DNA from: Clostridia bacterium | GTDB taxonomy: Bacteria > Bacillota > Clostridia > Christensenellales > Borkfalkiaceae | Reading direction: 5' to 3' | Length of the DNA stretch: 64,000 nucleotides | Assembly (NCBI GenBank): GCA_017468085.1 | Contig: JAFUJR010000037.1 | Coordinates: 39,035 to 103,034, forward strand | Shown: positions 40,754 to 48,873 of the stretch, piece by piece | Position numbering within the stretch: the first letter of the stretch is position 1 | Layout of the letters: each line of letters opens with the position of its first letter | Program-made: the position numbers and the translations under genes | The notes under the pieces: model-generated | Databases searched by the model: none | Told to the model about the DNA's origin: nothing | What the model saw: the letters and a program-made list of their open reading frames with translations, nothing else

Positions 40754-40978
40754 ATTGAATATCCACAAGGAGTTATTGTAAAAGTAAACATGAGCATTAT
40801 TCGTCTTTGAGAAAAAAAGGAATAGTTGACTTGCCCGACGAGGGCAATTTTGGCTTGCAATTTTTTCAGATTTGACGAATGTTTACTTGAAGCGACGATG
40901 GGTGGAGTATTGTTGCGCCTTTTTCGCGTGTATGGACGTTTTTCAAGTCTGTACACGCGTTTTTTATTGAGGTAAACA
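40754..40978 (+). promoter_or_regulatory. Attenuator leader of the multidrug ABC exporter
   Basis: Two exclusive foldings are visible. In one, AAGTAAACAT (40782-40791) plus ATTCGTC (40799-40805) pair with GACGAATGTTTACTT (40874-40888), leaving a terminator CGCGTGTATGGAC (40925-40937) with GTCTGTACACGCG (40947-40959) and TTTTTT just before the exporter ATG. In the other, ACTTGAA (40885-40891) pairs with TTCAAGT (40942-40948) and breaks the terminator. The 6-codon ORF lies inside the first arm, so a stalled ribosome would favour read-through. The pairings are seen; the mechanism is inferred by analogy with ribosome-controlled attenuation of B. subtilis bmrCD. Confidence 0.65.
40790..40810 (+). 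CDS. Six-codon leader peptide MSIIRL
   Basis: ATG AGC ATT ATT CGT CTT TGA lies in the 5' arm of the attenuator. AAGGAG is 17 bases upstream, which is far for a ribosome site, so its translation is not certain. Very short stalling leaders are known before antibiotic resistance genes (msrD leader MYLIFM; Erm leaders with Arg-Leu). The Ile-Arg-Leu-stop end fits such a role. Confidence 0.4.
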   Translation: MSIIRL

Positions 40979-42739
40979 ATGAGAGAAATATTTAAAGGAA
41001 TTAAAAAATATATACCGCGCTTGATTGCGGCGTATATCTTGGAAGTACTGTCTACGCTCTGCGCGGTGGCGTTGCCTACGCTGATGACGGGCGTCGTGGA
41101 TAACGGCATCAACGCAGGGGACATGCAATACGTATACAAGGCTTGCGCGATAATGGCGGCGGTTACCGTTTTGGACGTGGCGCTTATCGTTTTTTCGTAT
41201 AAGCTGGGCAACGAGGCGATAATAGCCTTTAACCACGACTTGCGCGTACGCATTTTTGGAAAAGTGTTAAAAATGCCCGCCAAAGAGGTGAAAAAGTATG
41301 GCGTAGGCGGTTTGTTGACCCGTTCGCTTGACGACGCAGACCGCATTTGCGACGTGGCGGGGACGGTACTGTCGGTGATGGCGAGTATTCCCATCACGCT
41401 TATTGCAGGCACGGTGCTTGCTTTCCGTAAGTCGCCGCTGCTTGCGGGTATCTTGTTGGCGTTTACGCCCATCGTGGTGTTGGTGGTGTTTTTGTGCGGA
41501 CGGAATACGCATAAGCATTGGCATATTGCAGACGAGGAAATCGACAGGCAAAATACGCTGATCCGCGCCCGTCTTTCGGGGATACGCGTGGTGCGCGCAT
41601 TCAATCAAGAACCAACTGAGCAGGCGAAAATCGAGCGTGCGACGCGGCGTATGTCCAAGAGTATCGTGCGCGGAAATATGCGCTCGGAGCTGGTTGCGCC
41701 GATATCCATGTTCGTGCTGAACGTGGCAACCGTGCTTATCGTCGCCGTCGGCGCACAGCAAATGACAAAGCCGAATACCTTACTCACCGCGGGCGGCGTG
41801 TTGGCGGTCATCGAGTACGTGGGTATGATCACTACGGGAATTTTGAACGTTTCTTACTTTCTGTCGGAAATTCCCCGTTTCCGTACCAACTGCCGACGGG
41901 TCAAAGAGCTGTTGACGGCGAAGGACGAAAACGAGGGCTTTGTAAGGGGAGAGGAATTAAAGGCGGACGGGAGTATCCGTTTTGAAAACGTCGGCTTTTC
42001 GTATACGGGCGACGGCTTGGCGCTGTCGGGCGTAACGGCGGAGATAGGCGCAGGGGAAACGGCGGCGTTTATCGGCGGTACGGGCTCGGGCAAGAGTACG
42101 CTCGTGCGGCTTTTATGCGGGCTGGATACGCCGACGGAGGGGAAAATCTTTTTCGGCGATAAGGATATTTCCGCCTATCCGCCCGTGGAGATCCGTAAGA
42201 ATATTTCCTGCGTAAGACAGCGCGACGCCGTGTTTTCGGGCACGCTGAAAAATAGCGTGGACGGGGCGGGCGCGCATACGGAGGACGAGGTGCGCTCCGT
42301 GCTTGCGGACGGGCAGATGCAGGGCTTTTTGGAGGAAAAAGAAGAGGGGCTGGAATACGCCTTGGGAGAGCGCGGAAGCAATCTTTCGGGCGGACAAAAA
42401 CAGCGGGTTTGCATTTCGCGCGCGCTGTTAAAGGACGCGCCTATTTACATATTTGACGACAGCTTTTCGGCTTTGGATTTCTTGACGGAATCAAGGTTGC
42501 GCGGCGCGCTCAAAAAACGGCTTGCAGGCAAAACGCAGCTCATCGTTACGCAACGGGTGTCTACGGCGCGTACGTGCGATAAGATTTTGGTGTTTGACGG
42601 CGGAAAATTGGCGGCGGTGGGCAAGCACGAGGAGCTGGTAAAAAACTGCGCCCTGTACCGTGAAATCCATCTTTCGCAATCGGGCGAGGGATTGACGGAA
42701 GCAGAGGAAACGGAGGCGGAATATGAAAGGGAAGAATAA
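40979..42739 (+). CDS. Heterodimeric multidrug ABC exporter, subunit with degenerate ATP site
   Basis: A 586-residue half-transporter: six membrane helices (about 1-320) and an ATPase with Walker A IGGTGSGKST, signature LSGGQKQRVCISRAL and Walker B IYIFDDSFSALD. The catalytic Glu after Walker B is Asp here, the mark of the degenerate site in heterodimeric exporters such as BmrC or TM287. The partner follows with a 17-base overlap. GAGG lies seven bases before the ATG, directly behind the leader's terminator. The pair probably expels drugs or lipids. The substrate is unknown, but the leader suggests induction by ribosome-targeting compounds. Confidence 0.9.
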   Translation: MREIFKGIKKYIPRLIAAYILEVLSTLCAVALPTLMTGVVDNGINAGDMQYVYKACAIMAAVTVLDVALIVFSYKLGNEAIIAFNHDLRVRIFGKVLKMPAKEVKKYGVGGLLTRSLDDADRICDVAGTVLSVMASIPITLIAGTVLAFRKSPLLAGILLAFTPIVVLVVFLCGRNTHKHWHIADEEIDRQNTLIRARLSGIRVVRAFNQEPTEQAKIERATRRMSKSIVRGNMRSELVAPISMFVLNVATVLIVAVGAQQMTKPNTLLTAGGVLAVIEYVGMITTGILNVSYFLSEIPRFRTNCRRVKELLTAKDENEGFVRGEELKADGSIRFENVGFSYTGDGLALSGVTAEIGAGETAAFIGGTGSGKSTLVRLLCGLDTPTEGKIFFGDKDISAYPPVEIRKNISCVRQRDAVFSGTLKNSVDGAGAHTEDEVRSVLADGQMQGFLEEKEEGLEYALGERGSNLSGGQKQRVCISRALLKDAPIYIFDDSFSALDFLTESRLRGALKKRLAGKTQLIVTQRVSTARTCDKILVFDGGKLAAVGKHEELVKNCALYREIHLSQSGEGLTEAEETEAEYEREE

Positions 42740-44513
42740 AGAGAAAAATAAGAACAAAAATACGGGCGTGTTTTGGGCGCTCGGGAAGATGACGCGCGAT
42801 TTATCGGGCATAAAACTTTGGCTTTTGGCAATCGTGCTTTGTGCCGTAGGGGTGATTGCTTGCAACGTGCTCGCGCCGAGCTTTCTCGGCTCGTTGGTGG
42901 GTGCAATCAGTGATTTTTCGCTCTTGCAAGGGGATGGAAAGGAGTTTTTGCAGGGGCTGACCAAGCCTATGTTATTTTTATTGCTCACCTACGTGTTTTA
43001 CGCGGTATTTTCGTTTGGTAAGGCGTTCTTTATCAACAACGCAATGACGAACAAAATCACGGCGGGGAAGCGTATTCAGCTTTCGGATAAAATTTCGCGC
43101 TTGCCCCTTTCCTACCTCGATAAGACGACGACGGGGGAGATGCTTTCGCGCGTGCATAGCAACGTCGGAGCGATGGGCGGCAACATTCACGAAACGATAG
43201 ACGTCGTCGTTATGGGCGGCTTGCAGATGGTCGTTATGATGGTGATGATGCTGTTGGAAAATGCGCTCATCGCAGCCATGGTACTCCTTCTCACGCCGAT
43301 TTCGGCAATTTTGGCGACGGTCATCGCCAAGAAAAGCGCAAAGGAATACAACAAACTTTGGGAGGAATACGACGCCATTTACGCCTATGCGGAGGAAACC
43401 TACGGCGGGATTGAGACGGTAAAGAATTTCGGCATGGAAAGCGGACGGTTGGAGGAATATACGAAGATAAGCGCAAGGCTTACGGAAATTTCCCAAAAGG
43501 CGAATTTCCTTTCCTCCTTGGTGCAGCCCGTGGTGGGGTTTGTCAACCACCTGTCCTTTATCGCGGTGTGTCTTGTGGGCGGGTATTTGGCGATTACGGG
43601 AAAAATGGACGTGGAAACGGTGGTTACCCTTCTGTTATATTCCAAAAATTTTTCTCAGCCGCTTATGCAAATCGCAAACGGATTTTCGTCCGTGCAGCTT
43701 TTGGGTTCGTCCGCGAAAAAGGTATACGAATTTTTGGACGAACGGGAAATGTCGGTGGAAACGCGCGGTTTTTCTGCGCCCGTGCGCGGCGAGGTGCGCT
43801 TTGAGGACGTAGAATTTGCATATACGGAAAACAAGCCCGTCATCAAGGGGTTATCCTTGCAGGTGGCGGCAGGGGAAAAGATTGCCATCGTTGGGCCGAC
43901 GGGCGGCGGGAAGACGACGCTCGTGAACCTATTGATGCGCTTTTACGAGCCGCAAAAAGGGAAGATATACATAGACGGCGAGGATATTTCGCAAATCAAC
44001 CGCGAACAGTTGCGGGAAAACGTTTCGATGGTGTTGCAGGATACGTGGCTTTTTGAGGGAACGGTGGCGGAAAATATTGCGTACGGCAAGGCGGGCGCGA
44101 CGCGCGAGGACGTGGTGCGCGCGGCAAAGGCGGCGTATGCGGACGGTTTTATTTCCTTGCTTCCCAACGGCTACGATACCGTGCTTTCGGACGCGACGGC
44201 GCTTTCGGGCGGGCAAAAACAGCTTTTGACGATTGCACGCGCTTTTTTATCGGATAAGGCGGTGCTGATTTTGGACGAGGCGACCTCGGACGTAGATACG
44301 CGTACGGAAATTTATATCCAAAAGGCAATGAACAGATTGCAAGGAAAAAAGACTTGTTTCGTGATTGCGCACAGACTTTCTACCATCGTACACGCGGATA
44401 AGATTTTGGCAATCGACAAGGGTGAAATCGTGGACGTTGGCAAACACGAGGACTTGTTGAAAAAGGGCGGGTTCTACGCCGAGCTTTGGCGCAGCCAATA
44501 CGCGCCTGTATAA
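42723..44513 (+). CDS. Heterodimeric multidrug ABC exporter, subunit with canonical ATP site
   Basis: A 596-residue half-transporter with a basic N-terminal tail (MKGKNKEKNKNKNTG), six membrane helices and an ATPase with Walker A VGPTGGGKTT, signature LSGGQKQLLTIARAF and Walker B VLILDEATSDVDT including the catalytic Glu. Such a canonical site next to a degenerate partner is the BmrD/TM288 arrangement. It overlaps the preceding gene by 17 bases with GGAGGCGGAAT before the ATG. The dimer would be in the cytoplasmic membrane. A hairpin terminator follows. Confidence 0.9.
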   Translation: MKGKNKEKNKNKNTGVFWALGKMTRDLSGIKLWLLAIVLCAVGVIACNVLAPSFLGSLVGAISDFSLLQGDGKEFLQGLTKPMLFLLLTYVFYAVFSFGKAFFINNAMTNKITAGKRIQLSDKISRLPLSYLDKTTTGEMLSRVHSNVGAMGGNIHETIDVVVMGGLQMVVMMVMMLLENALIAAMVLLLTPISAILATVIAKKSAKEYNKLWEEYDAIYAYAEETYGGIETVKNFGMESGRLEEYTKISARLTEISQKANFLSSLVQPVVGFVNHLSFIAVCLVGGYLAITGKMDVETVVTLLLYSKNFSQPLMQIANGFSSVQLLGSSAKKVYEFLDEREMSVETRGFSAPVRGEVRFEDVEFAYTENKPVIKGLSLQVAAGEKIAIVGPTGGGKTTLVNLLMRFYEPQKGKIYIDGEDISQINREQLRENVSMVLQDTWLFEGTVAENIAYGKAGATREDVVRAAKAAYADGFISLLPNGYDTVLSDATALSGGQKQLLTIARAFLSDKAVLILDEATSDVDTRTEIYIQKAMNRLQGKKTCFVIAHRLSTIVHADKILAIDKGEIVDVGKHEDLLKKGGFYAELWRSQYAPV

Positions 44514-44530
44514 GCGGATAAGCAATATAA

Positions 44531-44562
44531 AAACGGCGGAGCTTGTGAGCTTCGCCGTTCTG
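44531..44562. terminator. Bidirectional terminator after the exporter genes
   Basis: AACGGCGGAGCT-TGTG-AGCTTCGCCGTT forms an 11-bp stem with one mismatch; T-rich on both sides. It separates the exporter from a convergent lipoprotein gene. Confidence 0.75.
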
Positions 44563-44576
44563 TTTATATATAGCCG

Positions 44577-45572
44577 TTACGGTTTTTTATAAGAAACGCT
44601 TTTGAGTTTGTAATAGATTTCGCCCATGCTGTAAGAGAGGGGAGTGGTCATTTCCAAAATCAAATTGCGGTAGGTGTTGTTGGACGGGCTTTCCGCCTTG
44701 ACAAATTTCACCGTCTGCGTTACGCCCGGATTTTCTTGGTCGAGGCTGATTTTCGCCGTGCGGCAAAGGTGATTTAACTGCTTAGGCGTTTCGTTTCCGT
44801 TTGCGTCGATCAAATTATACGAGAAGGTTTCGGTTGCGTTGTCTTCCGCGTTAGAGAAAGACAATTTTATCTTTTGCGTATTTTTTGCAAACGCGCTGTA
44901 ACTGCCCAAAGTAGCGGAGCTTGCGTCCTCCGAGAATGCGCGGATGGCGACGAGAAGCTGCTCGTTGTCGATAAAGGTGTGGTCTTTTACAAAGCTGAAA
45001 GTGTCGTTTAAAATCGATTCCGTCGTTTTGCCCTCGTTGTTCGTTACGTTGCACTTCGTCGATTGAATCGTGCCTTTGTTTGTGTCCGAGCTGTATTTGG
45101 TGGCGTATTCGTAATCGACGGTTGCATAGCACTGCTCCACCGTTTTAAATTCGCCGCTAAGAGGGGTGTGGCAGAGCATTTTCTTGCTTGATTCGATGGG
45201 GCGGAGGGCGTTGCCTTTCGCGTCGAATTTTACCCAGCTTTCCGCATAGTCGTCCACGGTTGTGGTCGAGTCGCCAAGCTCGTAGGTCGCCTTGACGTCG
45301 AGTTTGGTGGCAAACTCGTAAAACCCTTCCGTGTGGTTATATTCAAACGTGGTTGTAAACGTGCCGTCAAACGATACCTTATAATTTACGTAATTGTTGG
45401 TAAAGGATTCGGACGTAACGTCGTAGGTCGCTTCTTCATAAAAATTTTCTACTTTGGTAAGGGAGTCGGTAAACCAATAATGACCGAACGTAACCGACTT
45501 ATCTCCGCACGCCGTGAGGGTGGTTGCCGCAAGCGCCAAAGCGATGATGGGGAGGAATTTCTTTGCTTTCAT
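44577..45572 (-). CDS. Putative lipoprotein of unknown function
   Basis: A 331-residue secreted lipoprotein. The signal MKAKKFLPIIALALAATT leads into a lipobox LTAC at about residue 22. The mature part is beta-rich, Thr/Ser/Asn-rich, with no recognised domain. GGAG lies nine bases before the ATG and a consensus promoter is at 45614-45642, so it is a single-gene unit. It is on the opposite strand to its neighbours and lies between the exporter and addB. Confidence 0.75.
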   Translation of the reverse strand: MKAKKFLPIIALALAATTLTACGDKSVTFGHYWFTDSLTKVENFYEEATYDVTSESFTNNYVNYKVSFDGTFTTTFEYNHTEGFYEFATKLDVKATYELGDSTTTVDDYAESWVKFDAKGNALRPIESSKKMLCHTPLSGEFKTVEQCYATVDYEYATKYSSDTNKGTIQSTKCNVTNNEGKTTESILNDTFSFVKDHTFIDNEQLLVAIRAFSEDASSATLGSYSAFAKNTQKIKLSFSNAEDNATETFSYNLIDANGNETPKQLNHLCRTAKISLDQENPGVTQTVKFVKAESPSNNTYRNLILEMTTPLSYSMGEIYYKLKSVSYKKP

Positions 45573-45613
45573 ATACTGTTCTCCGTGAGGATTTTTTTAC
45601 TTTTTACCGTATT

Positions 45614-45642
45614 ATTATAGCACATAATTTTAAATTTGTAAA
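45614..45642 (-). promoter_or_regulatory. Promoter of the lipoprotein gene
   Basis: Minus-strand TTTACA (45642-45637), 17 bases, TATAAT (45619-45614). Confidence 0.75.
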
Positions 45643-45702
45643 AACAAATTATCGATTTCTTGAAAATTATTGTGAAAAATAGCTAAAATTTGCCGCAAGA
45701 TG

Positions 45703-45711
45703 TGCTATAAT
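45703..45711 (+). promoter_or_regulatory. Extended -10 promoter of addB-addA
   Basis: TGCTATAAT (45703-45711) without a convincing -35, 33 bases before the addB start. Confidence 0.55.
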
Positions 45712-45744
45712 GAAAGGGTAAAAGAAAAACGGAGGGAAAATTCG

Positions 45745-48700
45745 TTGAAGGCATTGATCAAAGCGTATACGCTTTCGGAGTGTATGGACGTGATGGCGGA
45801 ATACGCCGAGGCGTACGAACGCGCGGGCGGGAAAAATATCGTATTCTGCGAGGATAGGCTGACCTTGATTGCCGAACGGGCGCTGCTTAGACGGATGGGC
45901 GGTACGTTCGACACGTCCGTTTCCACCTTTGCGCGCTTTTTGAAAACGGACGAAAAGGCGATAAGCAAGCAAGGCTCGGTTATGGCGGTGGGCGAGGTGA
46001 TGACCCGTCTGCAACGAGAGAACGCTCTGCAATGCTTTACCACCCTTTCGGGGGTGGGCAACAACGCGCTTTGTATTTACGAAACGTTGGCGCAGATGTC
46101 GGCGTCCGAGGTTACGCCTGAAATTTTACGGCAGAGTCTTTCCCTGTTGCCCGAGGATAGCTTAAAGCGGAAAATTTCCGATTTGACCTTGATTTACGAG
46201 GGGTATTCTGCGTTTTTGCAGGAAAACGGATTTTTAGACGAGAGCAAATATTTGACCCTCCTCCCTCAGCGCATCAGAAAGGAGGGGTGCTTGCGAGGGT
46301 GCAACGTCTTTTTCCTTTGCTATAATTCCTTTACGGCGCAAGCGCGGGAGACGATACGCGCGGCGCTTGAAACGGCGGATAACGTGATAGGCATTTTCTG
46401 TGCGGGCGAGGAAGAATTGTATACGAACGGCGCGGCGAGCGCGTTTGCGGGCGTGTGCGCGGAATACGGCAGGTACGAGGTGCGCAAGCTTGGCGTGCCC
46501 TTGAACGGCGAGGCGGAGATTTTACGCAAGGGCTTGTTTAATCCCATTCGCGCCAGATCCAAGCAAAAAACGGACAAAATTTCTCTTTACGAGGCGCGTA
46601 ATAAGACGGAGGAGGCGGAGTTTGTCGCCGCGAAAATCCGCAGGGAGGTATCGGAAAATCCGTCCGCGCGCTATCGGGATTTCGCCGTGCTCGTGCCGAG
46701 CGTGGAGGAGTATTCTCTGCCCTTGAAAAAGGTGTTGTCGGAATACGCTATTCCCTATTTTATCGACGAGAAAAAGTCGCTTAAACGCCATCCGTTGGCG
46801 CGGTTTTTACTCGATTGTTTCCGCGTCGTGCGCGAGCGGTTTTCCCCGTTGTCGGTACAGTCCCTTGCCCAAAATTTCTTCTTTGGCGAGAGCGACGAAT
46901 ATCGAAATTATCTTCTCAAATTCGCCAATTACCGCGGCGGCGCAAAGCGCGCGATCAAGAGCGGGGACGCGGTAAATGGGTACGATTTAAAGGCGCTTGA
47001 AAAGTGCCGTGAAAGGCTGCTTTTGGCGACGAAAAATATCAAATCAAGGGGGCAGGGTCGCGATTACTGCGCGGCGGTGCGGAAAATCCTTGAAGATTTT
47101 GAGGCGGAAAAAGGATTGGAAACGCTGTCTTTGGCGCTCAACGACCTTTCGCAAAAAGGGTATTTGGCGCAAATCATGCGCGCGCTTGACGGTTTACTTA
47201 ACGAGGCGGAGCTGCTTACGGCAAACAAGGAATTGACGGTTGCGGAATTTGAAGCAATTTTGGCGGACGGCTTGGACGCGACGGAAATTTCGCTTATCCC
47301 TTTGAAATCGGACGCTGTGTTTATCGGCTCGATCAGCGAAAGCCGAATCGAAAAAACGCGCGTTACGTTTGCGATGGGAATGACGGACGCCGTGCCTTCG
47401 AGCGCGACGGACACCGCTATTATTTCGGACAAAGAAATCGAGCGGCTTGCCGACGTGCAGGCGCTGTTAGAGCCGACGGTTGCCGAGGTCAATTTACGCG
47501 GCAGAGAAAGCGTGTGTTTAAATCTTTGCGCGTTTACGGACAAATTGTCCCTTTCCTACCCCTTGGCGGCGGATGGGAGCGAGCCAGCGGTGAGTGAAAT
47601 TTTCCGCGACGTCGACGCCCTCTTTATCGGCGAGGACGGGCGGAAGCTGCCGCGCAAAAATAAGGTGGAGGACGAGGATTTTATCTACCGTTGCGCCGCG
47701 CCGGCGCCTGCCGTTCGTCAGCTTTTAATCGAGTATGAGGACTACCGCGCGGGGAAGATTTCTACCCGCAGAAAATACGCCTCTTTGTACACTGCTTTGG
47801 ACAAGCTGGGCGTGCAGGAGGGAAAGGATTATTTGCAGGAAGATGGGGGGCAGGTATGCGTTGAACGCGGCGAAGAGCTGTTTTTTAAGGACGGAAAAAT
47901 TTCGCCCACGGCTTTGGAAGAATACTTCGGCTGTCCGTTCCGTCATTTTGCGGATAGAGGCTTGCGCTTGCAAGAGCGGGAAGAAGCGGCGGTTATGGCG
48001 GTGGATACGGGGAACTTTATCCACGACTTATTACAGCAATCGACGGCGAAAATTGCCGAGATGCCCGACGAGAATGCCATGCGCGAGTTTGCTATGCGGC
48101 TTGGGCGGGAGATGCTTCAAAAATCGGTATACGCGATGCAGCAAGAAACGAAATCGGGGGAATATTTCACCGAAAAGCTCCTCAAAGAGGGAGTGGACGT
48201 CGTGGCGGCGGCGTATCGGCAGGTGAAAAACTCCAAGTTCGTCATCGAGCAGACGGAAAGCGACGTACAGTCGGATATATTCCGTGGAAAGGTAGACCGC
48301 GTGGACGGTACGGAAACCTACGTGCGCGTTATCGATTATAAAACGGGTAAAATCGACGATACGGCGAACGCCTACTATACGGGTCAAAAAATTCAAATGC
48401 AGCTATACATGTCCGAGCTGAAAGGGGAGCGCGTGCCTGCGGGCGTGTTCTATTTCCCCGCTTCCGTCGAGTACGTCGAGGAGGACGAGGGACGGTTTAG
48501 AATGAAAGGATTTTTGAACGGCGATTCGGACGCGCTGCTCTGCGGCGACGTCAATCTCACCGAGGATAAAAAGAGTGAGTATTTCCCCGCCGCATTGAAG
48601 AATACCGGCTCGACCAAGCGTGTGATGGACGAGGAGACCTTCCGCGACTTTTTGGATTATTCCGTGTTGGTGGCAAGGCAGGGCGTGGCGGAATTAAAGG

Positions 48701-48867
48701 ACGGGTTTATTGCGCCCACCCCTTACGCGGGGAATTGTAAATATTGTAAGTACGGCGGTATGTGCGGATTTAGAAAGGACGTACCGAGTGAACGAAAGGA
48801 AAGGACCGTCGACCCCAAAACGATTGCGAAAATAGCGAAAAAAGCGCGCGAGGGCGAGGAGGACTAA
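45745..48867 (+). CDS. addB: AddB subunit of the AddAB helicase-nuclease
   Basis: A 1040-residue AddB. The C-terminal nuclease domain has the PD-(D/E)xK motif VIDYKTGK, and the four cysteines of the iron-sulfur cluster are in CPFRHF and CKYCKYGGMCGF. The N-terminal part aligns with AddB after its P-loop (NIVFCEDRLTLIAERALL), but the usual GRAGSGKT is missing. With AddA it resects double-strand breaks until it meets a Chi site. The start is a TTG with GGAGG nine bases upstream. addA follows after six bases. A copy of GGGGGCAGGTATGCGTTGAAC lies inside the gene at 47846. Confidence 0.88.
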   Translation: MKALIKAYTLSECMDVMAEYAEAYERAGGKNIVFCEDRLTLIAERALLRRMGGTFDTSVSTFARFLKTDEKAISKQGSVMAVGEVMTRLQRENALQCFTTLSGVGNNALCIYETLAQMSASEVTPEILRQSLSLLPEDSLKRKISDLTLIYEGYSAFLQENGFLDESKYLTLLPQRIRKEGCLRGCNVFFLCYNSFTAQARETIRAALETADNVIGIFCAGEEELYTNGAASAFAGVCAEYGRYEVRKLGVPLNGEAEILRKGLFNPIRARSKQKTDKISLYEARNKTEEAEFVAAKIRREVSENPSARYRDFAVLVPSVEEYSLPLKKVLSEYAIPYFIDEKKSLKRHPLARFLLDCFRVVRERFSPLSVQSLAQNFFFGESDEYRNYLLKFANYRGGAKRAIKSGDAVNGYDLKALEKCRERLLLATKNIKSRGQGRDYCAAVRKILEDFEAEKGLETLSLALNDLSQKGYLAQIMRALDGLLNEAELLTANKELTVAEFEAILADGLDATEISLIPLKSDAVFIGSISESRIEKTRVTFAMGMTDAVPSSATDTAIISDKEIERLADVQALLEPTVAEVNLRGRESVCLNLCAFTDKLSLSYPLAADGSEPAVSEIFRDVDALFIGEDGRKLPRKNKVEDEDFIYRCAAPAPAVRQLLIEYEDYRAGKISTRRKYASLYTALDKLGVQEGKDYLQEDGGQVCVERGEELFFKDGKISPTALEEYFGCPFRHFADRGLRLQEREEAAVMAVDTGNFIHDLLQQSTAKIAEMPDENAMREFAMRLGREMLQKSVYAMQQETKSGEYFTEKLLKEGVDVVAAAYRQVKNSKFVIEQTESDVQSDIFRGKVDRVDGTETYVRVIDYKTGKIDDTANAYYTGQKIQMQLYMSELKGERVPAGVFYFPASVEYVEEDEGRFRMKGFLNGDSDALLCGDVNLTEDKKSEYFPAALKNTGSTKRVMDEETFRDFLDYSVLVARQGVAELKDGFIAPTPYAGNCKYCKYGGMCGFRKDVPSERKERTVDPKTIAKIAKKAREGEED

Positions 48868-48873
48868 GGTATA

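Noticed and set aside
45667-46064. Minus-strand frames opposite the start of addB
   Set aside because: Shadows of addB; no ribosome sites and no recognisable domains.
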